The translations under genes were made by a program, and so were the position numbers. From NCBI GenBank assembly GCA_027068695.1, contig JAMOMG010000028.1, positions 1 through 5,748 on the forward strand: DNA of 5,748 nt, given 5' to 3'. The DNA is from Flavobacteriaceae bacterium. GTDB taxonomy: Bacteria > Bacteroidota > Bacteroidia > Flavobacteriales > Flavobacteriaceae. Below, in pieces: positions 1-5,698 of the stretch. Positions within the stretch are counted from its first letter, which is position 1. Every line of letters begins with the position of its first letter. The notes beneath the pieces were generated by a model. It saw nothing but the letters and a program-made list of their open reading frames with translations, was not told where the DNA came from and ran no database searches.

Positions 1-59
1 GTGCAATTTTCTATCTTTTCAAGAAGTTCGTTATCACTTAATTGTGTATTTATAATCAT
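1..59 (-). CDS. 5' fragment of an unrecognised gene, cut by the window edge
   Basis: An ATG on the minus strand at 59-57 opens a frame of 19 complete codons (MIINTQLSDNELLEKIENC) that runs off the left edge without a stop. The peptide is hydrophilic and helical-looking, with no signal sequence or known motif. I do not recognise the family. It is divergent from cinA with about 109 bp between the two starts, and a good minus-strand TAnnTTTG element at 158-151 would give a leader of roughly 85 bases. The short length means the call rests on the open frame, the ATG and that promoter-like element only. Confidence 0.45.
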   Translation of the reverse strand, partial: MIINTQLSDNELLEKIENC

Positions 60-150
60 AGCTGTAGAGGTTATTAAAATTAAAATGTAATCTTATATTA
101 AAGAGATGCTAATTTTATAAAAGGTTGCGTTGTAATTTGTATATTTAGCA

Positions 151-158
151 CAAAATTA
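151..158 (-). promoter_or_regulatory. Candidate -7 promoter element for the left-edge minus-strand gene
   Basis: Read on the minus strand, 158-151 is TAATTTTG, a full match to the Bacteroidota primary sigma factor -7 consensus TAnnTTTG. No clear TTTG or TTG lies about 19-21 bases further upstream (the spot falls inside the first codons of cinA), so the site is supported by one half only. On the plus strand the same gap has only a 7/8 match (TATATTTA at 140-147) that could serve cinA with a very short leader. Apart from these, 60-168 is plain AT-rich spacer. Confidence 0.3.
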
Positions 159-168
159 TGTTATAAGA

Positions 169-1416
169 ATGAATGCAGAAATAATTACTATTGGAGATGA
201 AATATTAATAGGACAAATACTCGACTCTAATTCAAAGTGGATTGCCTCAGAATTAAATAAAATTGGTATTTCTGTATATCAAATAACTTCTATTCAAGAT
301 GATAAAAGACATATTTTAAAAGCCTTAAAAGAGGCAGAGAATAATGTTGATATTATTATTGTTACGGGAGGTTTGGGACCAACGAAAGATGATATTACAA
401 AACTAACATTGGTTGAGTATTTTGATGATGAGCTAATTTTAAATCAAAATGTTGTATTGCAGATCAAGGCTATGTTTGCAAAAATGAACTATCCTTTTAC
501 TGAAGTTAATAAAAATCAGGCTTTAGTGCCTTCAAAATGTATTCCATTAACAAATGAATTTGGTACAGCACCAGGAATGTGGTTTAACCATAGAGGTAAA
601 GTTGTTGTATCTCTGCCAGGAGTTCCAAATGAGATGAAAGGGCTAATGGAAAGAAGTGTTTTGCCAAAACTAAAAGAAACATTTCAATTACCGTTTATAC
701 TACACAAAACAATATTGACTTATGGCATGGGAGAAAGTATGGTGGCTGAACGTATTGAAAAATGGGAAGATAATTTACCTAAATTTGTGAAATTAGCCTA
801 TTTACCAGCGTATGGCAGACTCCGATTACGGTTAACTGCAAAAGGAGAGGATAATGGTCTACTAAAAAAAACAGTCAACAATGAAATTGAAAAATTAACA
901 AAGTTAATACCAGATATTATTGTTGGGTTTGAAGATAATGAAACACTGGAGGTGGTAATAGGTGAATTATTAACCCGTAAAAAACAAACATTGGCTACTG
1001 CTGAAAGTTGTACAGGAGGTAATATTGCAAAAAAAATAACATCAATTGCAGGTTCATCAAACTATTTTGTAGGTTCAATTGTAGCATATCACGCATCTGT
1101 TAAAATAAATGAGTTAGATGTTGATAGAGAATTAATAACAAAATATTCGATTGTAAGTTCACAAGTTGCAGAGGCGATGGCAAAAGGAATTCAACAAAAA
1201 TTTAACACAAGCTATGCTATTGCAACTACTGGAAATGCTGGACCGACAGTTGATAATACCGACAAAACAGTTGGTACAGTTTTTATTGCAATTGCTACAC
1301 CAACAACAGTTTTTTCAGAAGAATTTTTCTTTGGTAAACCACGTGAAAAAGTAATTGAAAGAGCTTCAAACAAGGCTTTAGAATTACTAAGGAAAGAAAT
1401 TTTAAAAAACAAGTAA
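169..1416 (+). CDS. cinA: CinA family protein: nicotinamide-nucleotide amidase / competence-damage protein
   Basis: This 415-residue protein has the full two-domain CinA plan. Residues 1 to about 170 form the MoCF_BD-like (COG1058) domain, with TIGDEILIGQ at 7-16, TGGLGPTKDD at 66-75 and SLPGVPNEM at 148-156. After a linker domain, residues from about 260 to 412 form the CinA C-terminal (PncC) domain, with ATAESCTGG at 276-284, the conserved Tyr-containing stretch near 308, and ATTGNAGP at 352-359. In the family, the C-terminal domain deamidates nicotinamide mononucleotide to nicotinate mononucleotide, recycling NAD breakdown products. The N-terminal domain has been linked to ADP-ribose pyrophosphatase activity. 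Both are cytosolic. The older competence/RecA link was shown in Gram-positive bacteria and should not be assumed here. The start is secure: the only nearby upstream ATG (158-160) is followed by a stop after one codon, and MNAEIITIGDE is a typical N-terminus. No terminator is visible after the gene; the rpmB promoter follows within 10 bases. Confidence 0.96.
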   Translation: MNAEIITIGDEILIGQILDSNSKWIASELNKIGISVYQITSIQDDKRHILKALKEAENNVDIIIVTGGLGPTKDDITKLTLVEYFDDELILNQNVVLQIKAMFAKMNYPFTEVNKNQALVPSKCIPLTNEFGTAPGMWFNHRGKVVVSLPGVPNEMKGLMERSVLPKLKETFQLPFILHKTILTYGMGESMVAERIEKWEDNLPKFVKLAYLPAYGRLRLRLTAKGEDNGLLKKTVNNEIEKLTKLIPDIIVGFEDNETLEVVIGELLTRKKQTLATAESCTGGNIAKKITSIAGSSNYFVGSIVAYHASVKINELDVDRELITKYSIVSSQVAEAMAKGIQQKFNTSYAIATTGNAGPTVDNTDKTVGTVFIAIATPTTVFSEEFFFGKPREKVIERASNKALELLRKEILKNK

Positions 1417-1422
1417 AATAAG

Positions 1423-1454
1423 TTTGTGTATTTAGTTTTAAAAATTTAATTTTG
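1423..1454 (+). promoter_or_regulatory. Consensus Bacteroidota promoter for the rpmB-rpmG-DUF4295 operon
   Basis: TTTG at 1423-1426 is followed after 20 bases by TAATTTTG at 1447-1454. This matches both halves of the Bacteroidota housekeeping promoter (TTTG, about 19-21 bases, TAnnTTTG). Transcription would start near 1460, giving a leader of about 30 bases before the rpmB ATG. It is the only site in the window with both halves and correct spacing, which fits a highly expressed ribosomal-protein operon. A small 4-bp hairpin (TCTC/GAGA, 1457-1469) lies at the predicted 5' end; its role, if any, is unknown. Confidence 0.72.
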
Positions 1455-1492
1455 CATCTCGTTTTGAGAATACACTAAAAAGGTACAGAGAT

Positions 1493-1732
1493 ATGTCAAG
1501 AGTTTGTGAACTTACAGGAAAAAAAGCAATGGTTGGGAATAATGTTTCTCACGCATTGAATAGAACTAAAAGAAAATTTAATGCTAATTTAGTTAAAAAG
1601 CGTTTTTATATTCCTGAAGAAGATAAATGGATTACTTTAAAAGTATCTACATCAGCTTTAAAAAATATTAATAAAAAAGGAATCTCTGCTGTAATTAAAG
1701 AAGCAAGAGAAAAAGGATTTTTAAAAAAATAA
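1493..1732 (+). CDS. rpmB: Large-subunit ribosomal protein bL28
   Basis: The 79-residue basic protein has the bL28 hallmarks: the N-terminal RVCELTGKKAMVGNNVSHA segment (residues 3-21), TKRKFNANL (25-33) and a C-terminal ending in IKEAREKGFLKK. Length is normal for the family. bL28 is a 50S component. Only one Cys (Cys5) is present; the paired Cys of zinc-binding bL28 forms is replaced (Thr8 in CELTGK), so this is the zinc-free type. It is first in the operon behind the 1423-1454 promoter and is followed after 12 bases by rpmG, the classic bL28-bL33 pairing. The start is supported by the conserved MSRVCELTGK N-terminus. Confidence 0.97.
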   Translation: MSRVCELTGKKAMVGNNVSHALNRTKRKFNANLVKKRFYIPEEDKWITLKVSTSALKNINKKGISAVIKEAREKGFLKK

Positions 1733-1744
1733 TTATACTAGAGA

Positions 1745-1930
1745 ATGGCAAAGTCTAAAGGAAATAGAATCCAAGTAATTTTAGAATGTACAGAGCATAA
1801 AGCTTCTGGCAAACCGGGAACTTCTAGATATATTACTACGAAAAATAAAAAGAACACTCCTGATAGAATGGAAATTAAAAAATTCAATCCTATCTTGAAG
1901 AAAATGACAGTTCATAAAGAAATTAAATAA
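1745..1930 (+). CDS. rpmG: Large-subunit ribosomal protein bL33
   Basis: The 61-residue, very basic protein matches bL33: [18 protein letters not shown] at the N-terminus, then [20 protein letters not shown] and a C-terminal lysine-rich tail with [17 protein letters not shown]. bL33 sits near the E site of the 50S subunit. It has a single Cys (Cys15) and lacks the two CxxC pairs of zinc-ribbon bL33, so it is the zinc-independent form. It lies 12 bases after rpmB and is clearly co-transcribed. The following gene begins 42 bases later. No second rpmG copy is in view, so paralogue switching under zinc limitation cannot be judged from here. Confidence 0.96.
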   Translation: MAKSKGNRIQVILECTEHKASGKPGTSRYITTKNKKNTPDRMEIKKFNPILKKMTVHKEIK

Positions 1931-1937
1931 TTAAGAG

Positions 1938-1952
1938 GTTTCTAAAAGAAAC
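1938..1952 (+). other. Small hairpin in the rpmG-DUF4295 gap
   Basis: GTTTCT (1938-1943) and AGAAAC (1947-1952) form a 5-6 bp stem with a 3-5 base loop in the 42-base spacer. No T tract follows, so it is not an intrinsic terminator. It could be an mRNA processing or stability element, or chance in AT-rich DNA. Confidence 0.25.
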
Positions 1953-1972
1953 GTCAAATAACACATAGGAAC

Positions 1973-2125
1973 ATGGCAAAGAAATCAGTAGCATCGTTAC
2001 AAACAGGTTCAAAAAGATTATCAAAAGCAATAAAAATGGTGAAATCTCCAAAAACAGGAGCCTATACTTTTGTTGAAGCTATTATGGATCCAAAGAACGT
2101 AAAAGACTTTTTGAGCAAAAAATAA
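1973..2125 (+). CDS. DUF4295 family small basic protein, probable ribosome-associated protein
   Basis: An ATG at 1973 opens a 50-codon frame ending in TAA at 2123-2125. It begins MAKKSVASLQTGSKRLSKAI and ends NVKDFLSKK, with an aromatic/acidic centre (TGAYTFVEAIMDP, residues 28-40). It is rich in Lys and Ser and has no Cys, signal peptide or membrane segment. This is the DUF4295 family, which is found in Bacteroidota directly after rpmB-rpmG. The position, size and charge all suggest a ribosomal protein. A cryo-EM structure of the Flavobacterium johnsoniae ribosome reported a new large-subunit protein, bL38; I think DUF4295 is the likely match, but this is from memory and I could not confirm it. 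It is the last gene of the operon: a terminator begins 25 bases after the stop. Confidence 0.88.
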   Translation: MAKKSVASLQTGSKRLSKAIKMVKSPKTGAYTFVEAIMDPKNVKDFLSKK

Positions 2126-2150
2126 AATATTTGTTCATTATTTATATACT

Positions 2151-2186
2151 AGCTACTTTCATTATTGAGGGTAGCTTTTCTTTTTT
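2151..2186 (+). terminator. Intrinsic terminator closing the ribosomal-protein operon
   Basis: AGCTACTTTC (2151-2160) pairs with GAGGGTAGCT (2167-2176) to give a 10-bp stem, including two G-T pairs, with the 6-base loop ATTATT. It is followed directly by a run with ten T in eleven bases (2176-2186). This is a textbook Rho-independent structure. It lies between DUF4295 and ftsY, ending about 28 bases before the ftsY ATG, so ftsY needs either read-through or its own promoter. Confidence 0.8.
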
Positions 2187-2213
2187 ATATTTACCATATT
2201 AATTTGAAAAAAA

Positions 2214-3167
2214 ATGAGTTTATTTAAAAGAATATTTTCAAAAGAAAAAAAAGAGACATTAGATAAAGGACTAGAAAAAAGTAAAACATCCTTTTTTTCA
2301 AAATTATCTAAGGCAGTTGCAGGAAAAACAACTGTTGATGATGATGTACTTGATAATTTAGAAGAAATTTTAGTATCTTCTGATGTAGGTGTAAATACTA
2401 CCCTTAAAATAATTGAAAGAATTGAAGCTAGAGTAGCCAAAGATAAATATTTAGGGACAGAAGAATTAAATGCTATTCTTAGAGAAGAAATTGCCGGATT
2501 ATTAGCGCAAACAAATACAGGAAATGAAACTGAATTTTCAATTCCTTCTGATAAAAAACCGTATGTAATTATGGTTGTTGGTGTTAATGGGGTTGGTAAA
2601 ACAACAACTATAGGGAAATTAGCAGCACAATTTAAGAAAAATGGTAAAAAAGTTATTCTTGGTGCAGCTGATACTTTTAGGGCTGCAGCCATTGATCAAT
2701 TACAAGTTTGGGCAGATAGAGTTGATATTCCAATGGTTAGACAGGAAATGGGTAGTGACCCTGCTTCTGTGGCATTTGACACTTTAAAATCTGCTGTTGC
2801 ACAAGATGCTGATGTGGTTATTATTGATACTGCTGGAAGGTTGCACAATAAAGTAAACTTAATGAATGAATTGACTAAAATTAAGCGCGTAATGCAAAAA
2901 GTTGTAGTTGATGCACCTCATGAGGTTTTATTGGTATTAGATGGTTCAACCGGTCAAAATGCTTTTGAACAAGCAAAACAATTTACGTTGGCAACTGAGG
3001 TTACTTCACTAGCAGTTACAAAATTAGATGGTACAGCAAAAGGCGGTGTGGTAATTGGTATTTCAGATCAATTTCAAATTCCAGTTAAATATATTGGTGT
3101 TGGAGAAGGAGTTGACGATTTACAAGTATTCAATAAAATAGAATTTGTAGACTCATTTTTTAAGTAA
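2214..3167 (+). CDS. ftsY: FtsY, signal recognition particle receptor GTPase
   Basis: This 317-residue protein is a compact FtsY. A short Lys-rich N-terminal part (MSLFKRIFSKEKKE...) leads into the four-helix N domain (about 25-100). The NG GTPase domain follows, with the P-loop GVNGVGKT at 123-130, DTFRAAA at 153-159, DTAGR at 205-209, TKLDGTAKGG at 269-278 and the closing GVGEGVDDL at 296-304. FtsY docks the Ffh-4.5S RNA-ribosome complex at the cytoplasmic membrane, and the two GTPases activate each other to hand the nascent chain to SecYEG. The long acidic A domain of E. coli FtsY is absent, as in many other bacteria; membrane contact would rely on the basic N-terminal helix. The ATG is preceded by an A-rich stretch rather than a Shine-Dalgarno site. 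A 7/8 match to TAnnTTTG (2199-2206) lies so close that it would give a nearly leaderless mRNA. Confidence 0.97.
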   Translation: MSLFKRIFSKEKKETLDKGLEKSKTSFFSKLSKAVAGKTTVDDDVLDNLEEILVSSDVGVNTTLKIIERIEARVAKDKYLGTEELNAILREEIAGLLAQTNTGNETEFSIPSDKKPYVIMVVGVNGVGKTTTIGKLAAQFKKNGKKVILGAADTFRAAAIDQLQVWADRVDIPMVRQEMGSDPASVAFDTLKSAVAQDADVVIIDTAGRLHNKVNLMNELTKIKRVMQKVVVDAPHEVLLVLDGSTGQNAFEQAKQFTLATEVTSLAVTKLDGTAKGGVVIGISDQFQIPVKYIGVGEGVDDLQVFNKIEFVDSFFK

Positions 3168-3177
3168 ATATATATGT

Positions 3178-4241
3178 TTAGTTAATTAATAGATTAATTT
3201 TTTTCCATAGCTCATTATCAAAATTTGATAAAGCAAAATTCACGGTATTTGCACTATTTCCCATCCTAACAATTACCAATTTTTTACTAGGAATGACATA
3301 TATTTTTTGGTCATTTTTACCTAAAGCGGCATACATATCTGTTGGAGCATTTGGTATTAACATTCCTTGAATTTTAGCTTGAGTTTGAGGTAGATGAAAG
3401 CTGTTTTTTCCATTCAACCACCATAAATATCCGTATGCTTTATTGATGTTTTGTGAAGTATTGATAGCTTTATTAAAAAAAGTTTGGTTCACAATTTGGT
3501 TTGTTTCCCATTTACCTTTATTATATGCCAATAATCCAAATCTGGTCATACTTCTGGCTGTACTATAACAAACATTAAAATCATTTGTTTGAATCCAAGA
3601 ACCAGTCATCCCTATTTTATTTTTTAAATTTGTATCGAAATAGCTTGAAAAAGTTTGTTTAGATATTGTTTCTATTACATCTTGTAATTTCACATATACA
3701 TTGTGATATGCCCATCGGGTTCCAGCATCAGCTTTATATAATAAATTAGTTTTAGACACATTATCTCCTAAGCTATCATTTAAACCAGAAGTCATAGACA
3801 ATAGATGTTTTACAGGTAATTAAATTCTCTTTGTCCAAAGGAGCATTAGTCCAACCTGCACCAAGATAATTAGAAACTTTATTGTTACTATTTAGAAGTT
3901 CTTTTTCTTCGGCGATATCAATCATTATTGAAGTTAATGTTTTTCCCGCACTAGCCCAGTACCAAGACATTGAAGCTGTTTGCCCATTAAAATAATGTTC
4001 AATTACAATTCTTCCGTTGTATAGCATAATAAAGCTTTTTGTATTGGTTTCTTCTAAGTAGTTTAATAGTGGTTGCACTTCATTTTGGTTCCAACCTAAG
4101 TCAGAAATAGAAGTTATTTCCCAACTATTTCCTGTTAAAGGAGGAAAATATAAAGCTGTTTCTGGTTCTAAAAAATCTTCATTTTTAGCACAGGAAATGA
4201 CAACACTCAAAATTAAAATTCTAAAAAAAAAGATTTTTCAT
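3178..4241 (-). pseudogene. Class C beta-lactamase-like serine hydrolase lipoprotein, broken by two +1 frameshifts
   Basis: Two overlapping open frames (4210-3776 and 3801-3178) are halves of one gene. At 3815-3816 one extra G (C on the coding strand) breaks the frame; removing it turns ...LIT-CK-TS into LITVKHLLSMTSGLND, a typical serine-hydrolase stretch. Upstream, the ATG at 4241 reaches a stop after six codons because of a run of nine T on the coding strand (4231-4223); with eight T it reads MKNLFFRILILSVVISC and joins the long frame. The restored protein has 353 residues: a lipoprotein signal with lipobox VISC (Cys17), an acidic AKNEDF segment after it, catalytic SAGK (97-100), YHN (178-180) as the second motif, WWLNG (near 273-277) and GKND (307-310) at the place of the third motif. 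The family includes beta-lactamase/DD-peptidase folds and esterases; the substrate is unknown. As written, the first half carries the Ser-Lys pair and the second the Tyr, so neither piece should be active. Both breaks are in short homopolymers, so sequencing error is possible. The gene converges on ftsY. Confidence 0.85.
3184..3204 (+). terminator. Weak AT-only hairpin and T run, possible ftsY terminator
   Basis: AATTAAT (3184-3190) and ATTAATT (3193-3199) form a perfect inverted repeat, usable as a 6-bp stem with a 4-base loop. The T run at 3198-3204 follows. It starts 17 bases after the ftsY stop and overlaps the last codons of the convergent hydrolase gene. The stem has no G-C pair, so it would be weak, and such repeats are common by chance at this base composition. 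On the minus strand no T run follows, so it would not serve the hydrolase. Confidence 0.3.
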
Positions 4242-4302
4242 TTGTTGTAAATTTAAAATTGTGATATAGTAATAAGACTAAACGTAATTAAAAAGGTTTG
4301 AT

Positions 4303-4310
4303 TACTTTTG
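4303..4310 (+). promoter_or_regulatory. Candidate -7 promoter element for rimO
   Basis: TACTTTTG at 4303-4310, followed by C, is a full match to the Bacteroidota -7 consensus TAnnTTTG. It would start transcription near 4316 and give a leader of about 70 bases before the GTG of rimO. No clear TTTG lies about 20 bases upstream, so only one half is supported. On the minus strand TACGTTTA (4286-4279, 7/8 match) could serve the hydrolase gene. The rest of the 146-bp divergent gap (4242-4387) is AT-rich with nothing else I can name. Confidence 0.5.
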
Positions 4311-4374
4311 CGAAAATAAATTTTAGAGAAACAAACTTAACGAAATTTATTAAAGTCGGAATTATAATAATTTA

Positions 4375-4416
4375 ATGAATAAAGCTTGTGCGTACCAAAC
4401 CAAAAAAAGAAAATAA
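4375..4416 (+). other. 13-codon ORF overlapping the rimO start in another frame
   Basis: An ATG at 4375 opens the frame MNKACAYQTKKRK, ending in TAA at 4414-4416. It starts 13 bases before the rimO GTG and stops 26 bases inside rimO, in the +1 frame. It contains the only ATG near the rimO start and could act as a short leader peptide or as competition for ribosomes. It could equally be chance, since the composition of the overlap is fixed by rimO. Confidence 0.2.
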
Positions 4417-5698
4417 GATTAACGTTGTAACTTTAGGATGTTCTAAAAATGTATATGATAGTGAAGTTTTAATGGGGCAGCTAAAGGCTAATGATAAAAA
4501 TGTTGTGCATGAAGATAAAAATGATGAGGGGAATATTGTAGTCATAAATACGTGTGGATTTATTGGTGATGCTAAAGAAGAGTCTATAAACACAATACTA
4601 CATTATGTGCAGAAAAAAGAAGAAGGAGCGATTGATAAGGTGTATGTAACAGGTTGTTTGAGTGAGCGTTACAAGCCAGATTTGCAAAAAGAGATTCCAA
4701 ATGTCGATGAATTTTTTGGCACACATGATTTACCAAACTTATTAAAGGTGTTGGAAGCAGATTACAAGCATGAGTTGGTAGGAGAACGTTTAACAACTAC
4801 ACCAGTACATTATGCTTATTTAAAAATTGCTGAAGGTTGTGATAGACCGTGTTCATTTTGTGCAATACCCTTAATGCGCGGTAAGCATGTTTCAACTCCT
4901 ATTGAGAACTTAGTAATTGAAACTACTAAACTAGCTAAAAAGGGCATCAAAGAATTAATTTTAATCGCTCAAGATTTAACATATTACGGGCTAGATATTT
5001 ATAAAAAGAGAGCCTTAGCTGATTTGCTAAAAGAGCTTGTTAAAATAGATGGAATTGAATGGATTCGGTTGCATTATGCATTCCCAACAGGATTTCCGCT
5101 AGATGTGCTAGAAGTAATACATAACGAACCTAAAGTGTGTAATTATTTAGATATTCCTTTACAGCATATTAATGATGAATTATTAAAGTCTATGCGTAGA
5201 GGTACTTCTCATGAAAAAACAACCAATTTAATTGCTGAGTTTAGAAAAGCTGTTCCAAATATGGCAATTAGAACAACATTAATTGTTGGGTATCCAGATG
5301 AAACAGAAGAGAAATATCAGGAATTAAAAACTTGGGTTCAGGAGATGCGTTTTGAGCGTTTAGGTGTTTTTGCGTATTCTCATGAAGAAAATACCACAGC
5401 AGCAAATTTAGTTGATGATGTTACTGAAGAAATTAAACAGCAGCGTGTTAATGAAATAATGGAACTTCAAAGTCAGATTTCTTTTGAATTGAACCAAGAA
5501 AAAATAGGGAAAACATTCAACGTTATTATCGACAGAAAAGATGGGAATTATTTTATTGGAAGAACAGAATTTGATTCACCTGATGTTGATAATGAAGTGT
5601 TGATTGATGCAACCAAATATTACGTACAGGTTGGAAAATTTGCTCAAATTAAAATTACTTCAGCTACGGAATTTGATTTATATGGAGAACCAGTATAA
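4388..5698 (+). CDS. rimO: RimO, ribosomal protein uS12 methylthiotransferase
   Basis: This 436-residue protein has the complete methylthiotransferase plan. The N-terminal UPF0004 domain has three cluster-binding cysteines at Cys18 (VTLGCSKN), Cys56 (NTCGF) and Cys90 (VTGCLSERY). The radical SAM domain has CDRPCSFC at 151-158 (CxxxCxxC, Cys151/155/158), and the C-terminal TRAM domain covers about 372-436. RimO uses two [4Fe-4S] clusters and S-adenosylmethionine to add a methylthio group to the conserved Asp of ribosomal protein uS12. The LGCSKNVYDSE motif and the EGCDRPCSFCAIP stretch favour RimO over the tRNA enzyme MiaB. The start is GTG at 4388: the frame is closed by TGA at 4376-4378 with no other usable start codon between, and the next in-frame ATG (Met29) would remove Cys18. 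The N-terminus (M/V)RTK...KINVVTLGCSKN fits flavobacterial RimO. It is transcribed alone, divergently from the broken hydrolase. Confidence 0.96.
   Translation: MRTKPKKENKINVVTLGCSKNVYDSEVLMGQLKANDKNVVHEDKNDEGNIVVINTCGFIGDAKEESINTILHYVQKKEEGAIDKVYVTGCLSERYKPDLQKEIPNVDEFFGTHDLPNLLKVLEADYKHELVGERLTTTPVHYAYLKIAEGCDRPCSFCAIPLMRGKHVSTPIENLVIETTKLAKKGIKELILIAQDLTYYGLDIYKKRALADLLKELVKIDGIEWIRLHYAFPTGFPLDVLEVIHNEPKVCNYLDIPLQHINDELLKSMRRGTSHEKTTNLIAEFRKAVPNMAIRTTLIVGYPDETEEKYQELKTWVQEMRFERLGVFAYSHEENTTAANLVDDVTEEIKQQRVNEIMELQSQISFELNQEKIGKTFNVIIDRKDGNYFIGRTEFDSPDVDNEVLIDATKYYVQVGKFAQIKITSATEFDLYGEPV

Noticed and set aside
1166..1412. Two short frames (plus 1166-1354 and minus 1212-1412) inside cinA
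   Set aside because: Both lie within the well-conserved C-terminal CinA domain in other frames and show no recognisable protein features.
1493..2125. A toxin-antitoxin or other novel small-gene cluster
   Set aside because: The three consecutive tiny genes are bL28, bL33 and DUF4295, an ordinary Bacteroidota operon.
2162..2692. 176-codon open frame on the minus strand, antisense to ftsY
   Set aside because: It is the shadow of the conserved ftsY coding frame; its translation shows no family motif and its end runs through the terminator region.
3178..4210. Two separate small proteins on the minus strand
   Set aside because: Each carries only part of one serine-hydrolase domain, and a single-base correction joins them exactly, so they are one broken gene rather than two genes.
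4372..4796. Minus-strand frames (4372-4593 and 4584-4796) opposite the start of rimO
   Set aside because: They are antisense to conserved RimO residues, have no promoter-like or family signal, and are expected by chance in this composition.
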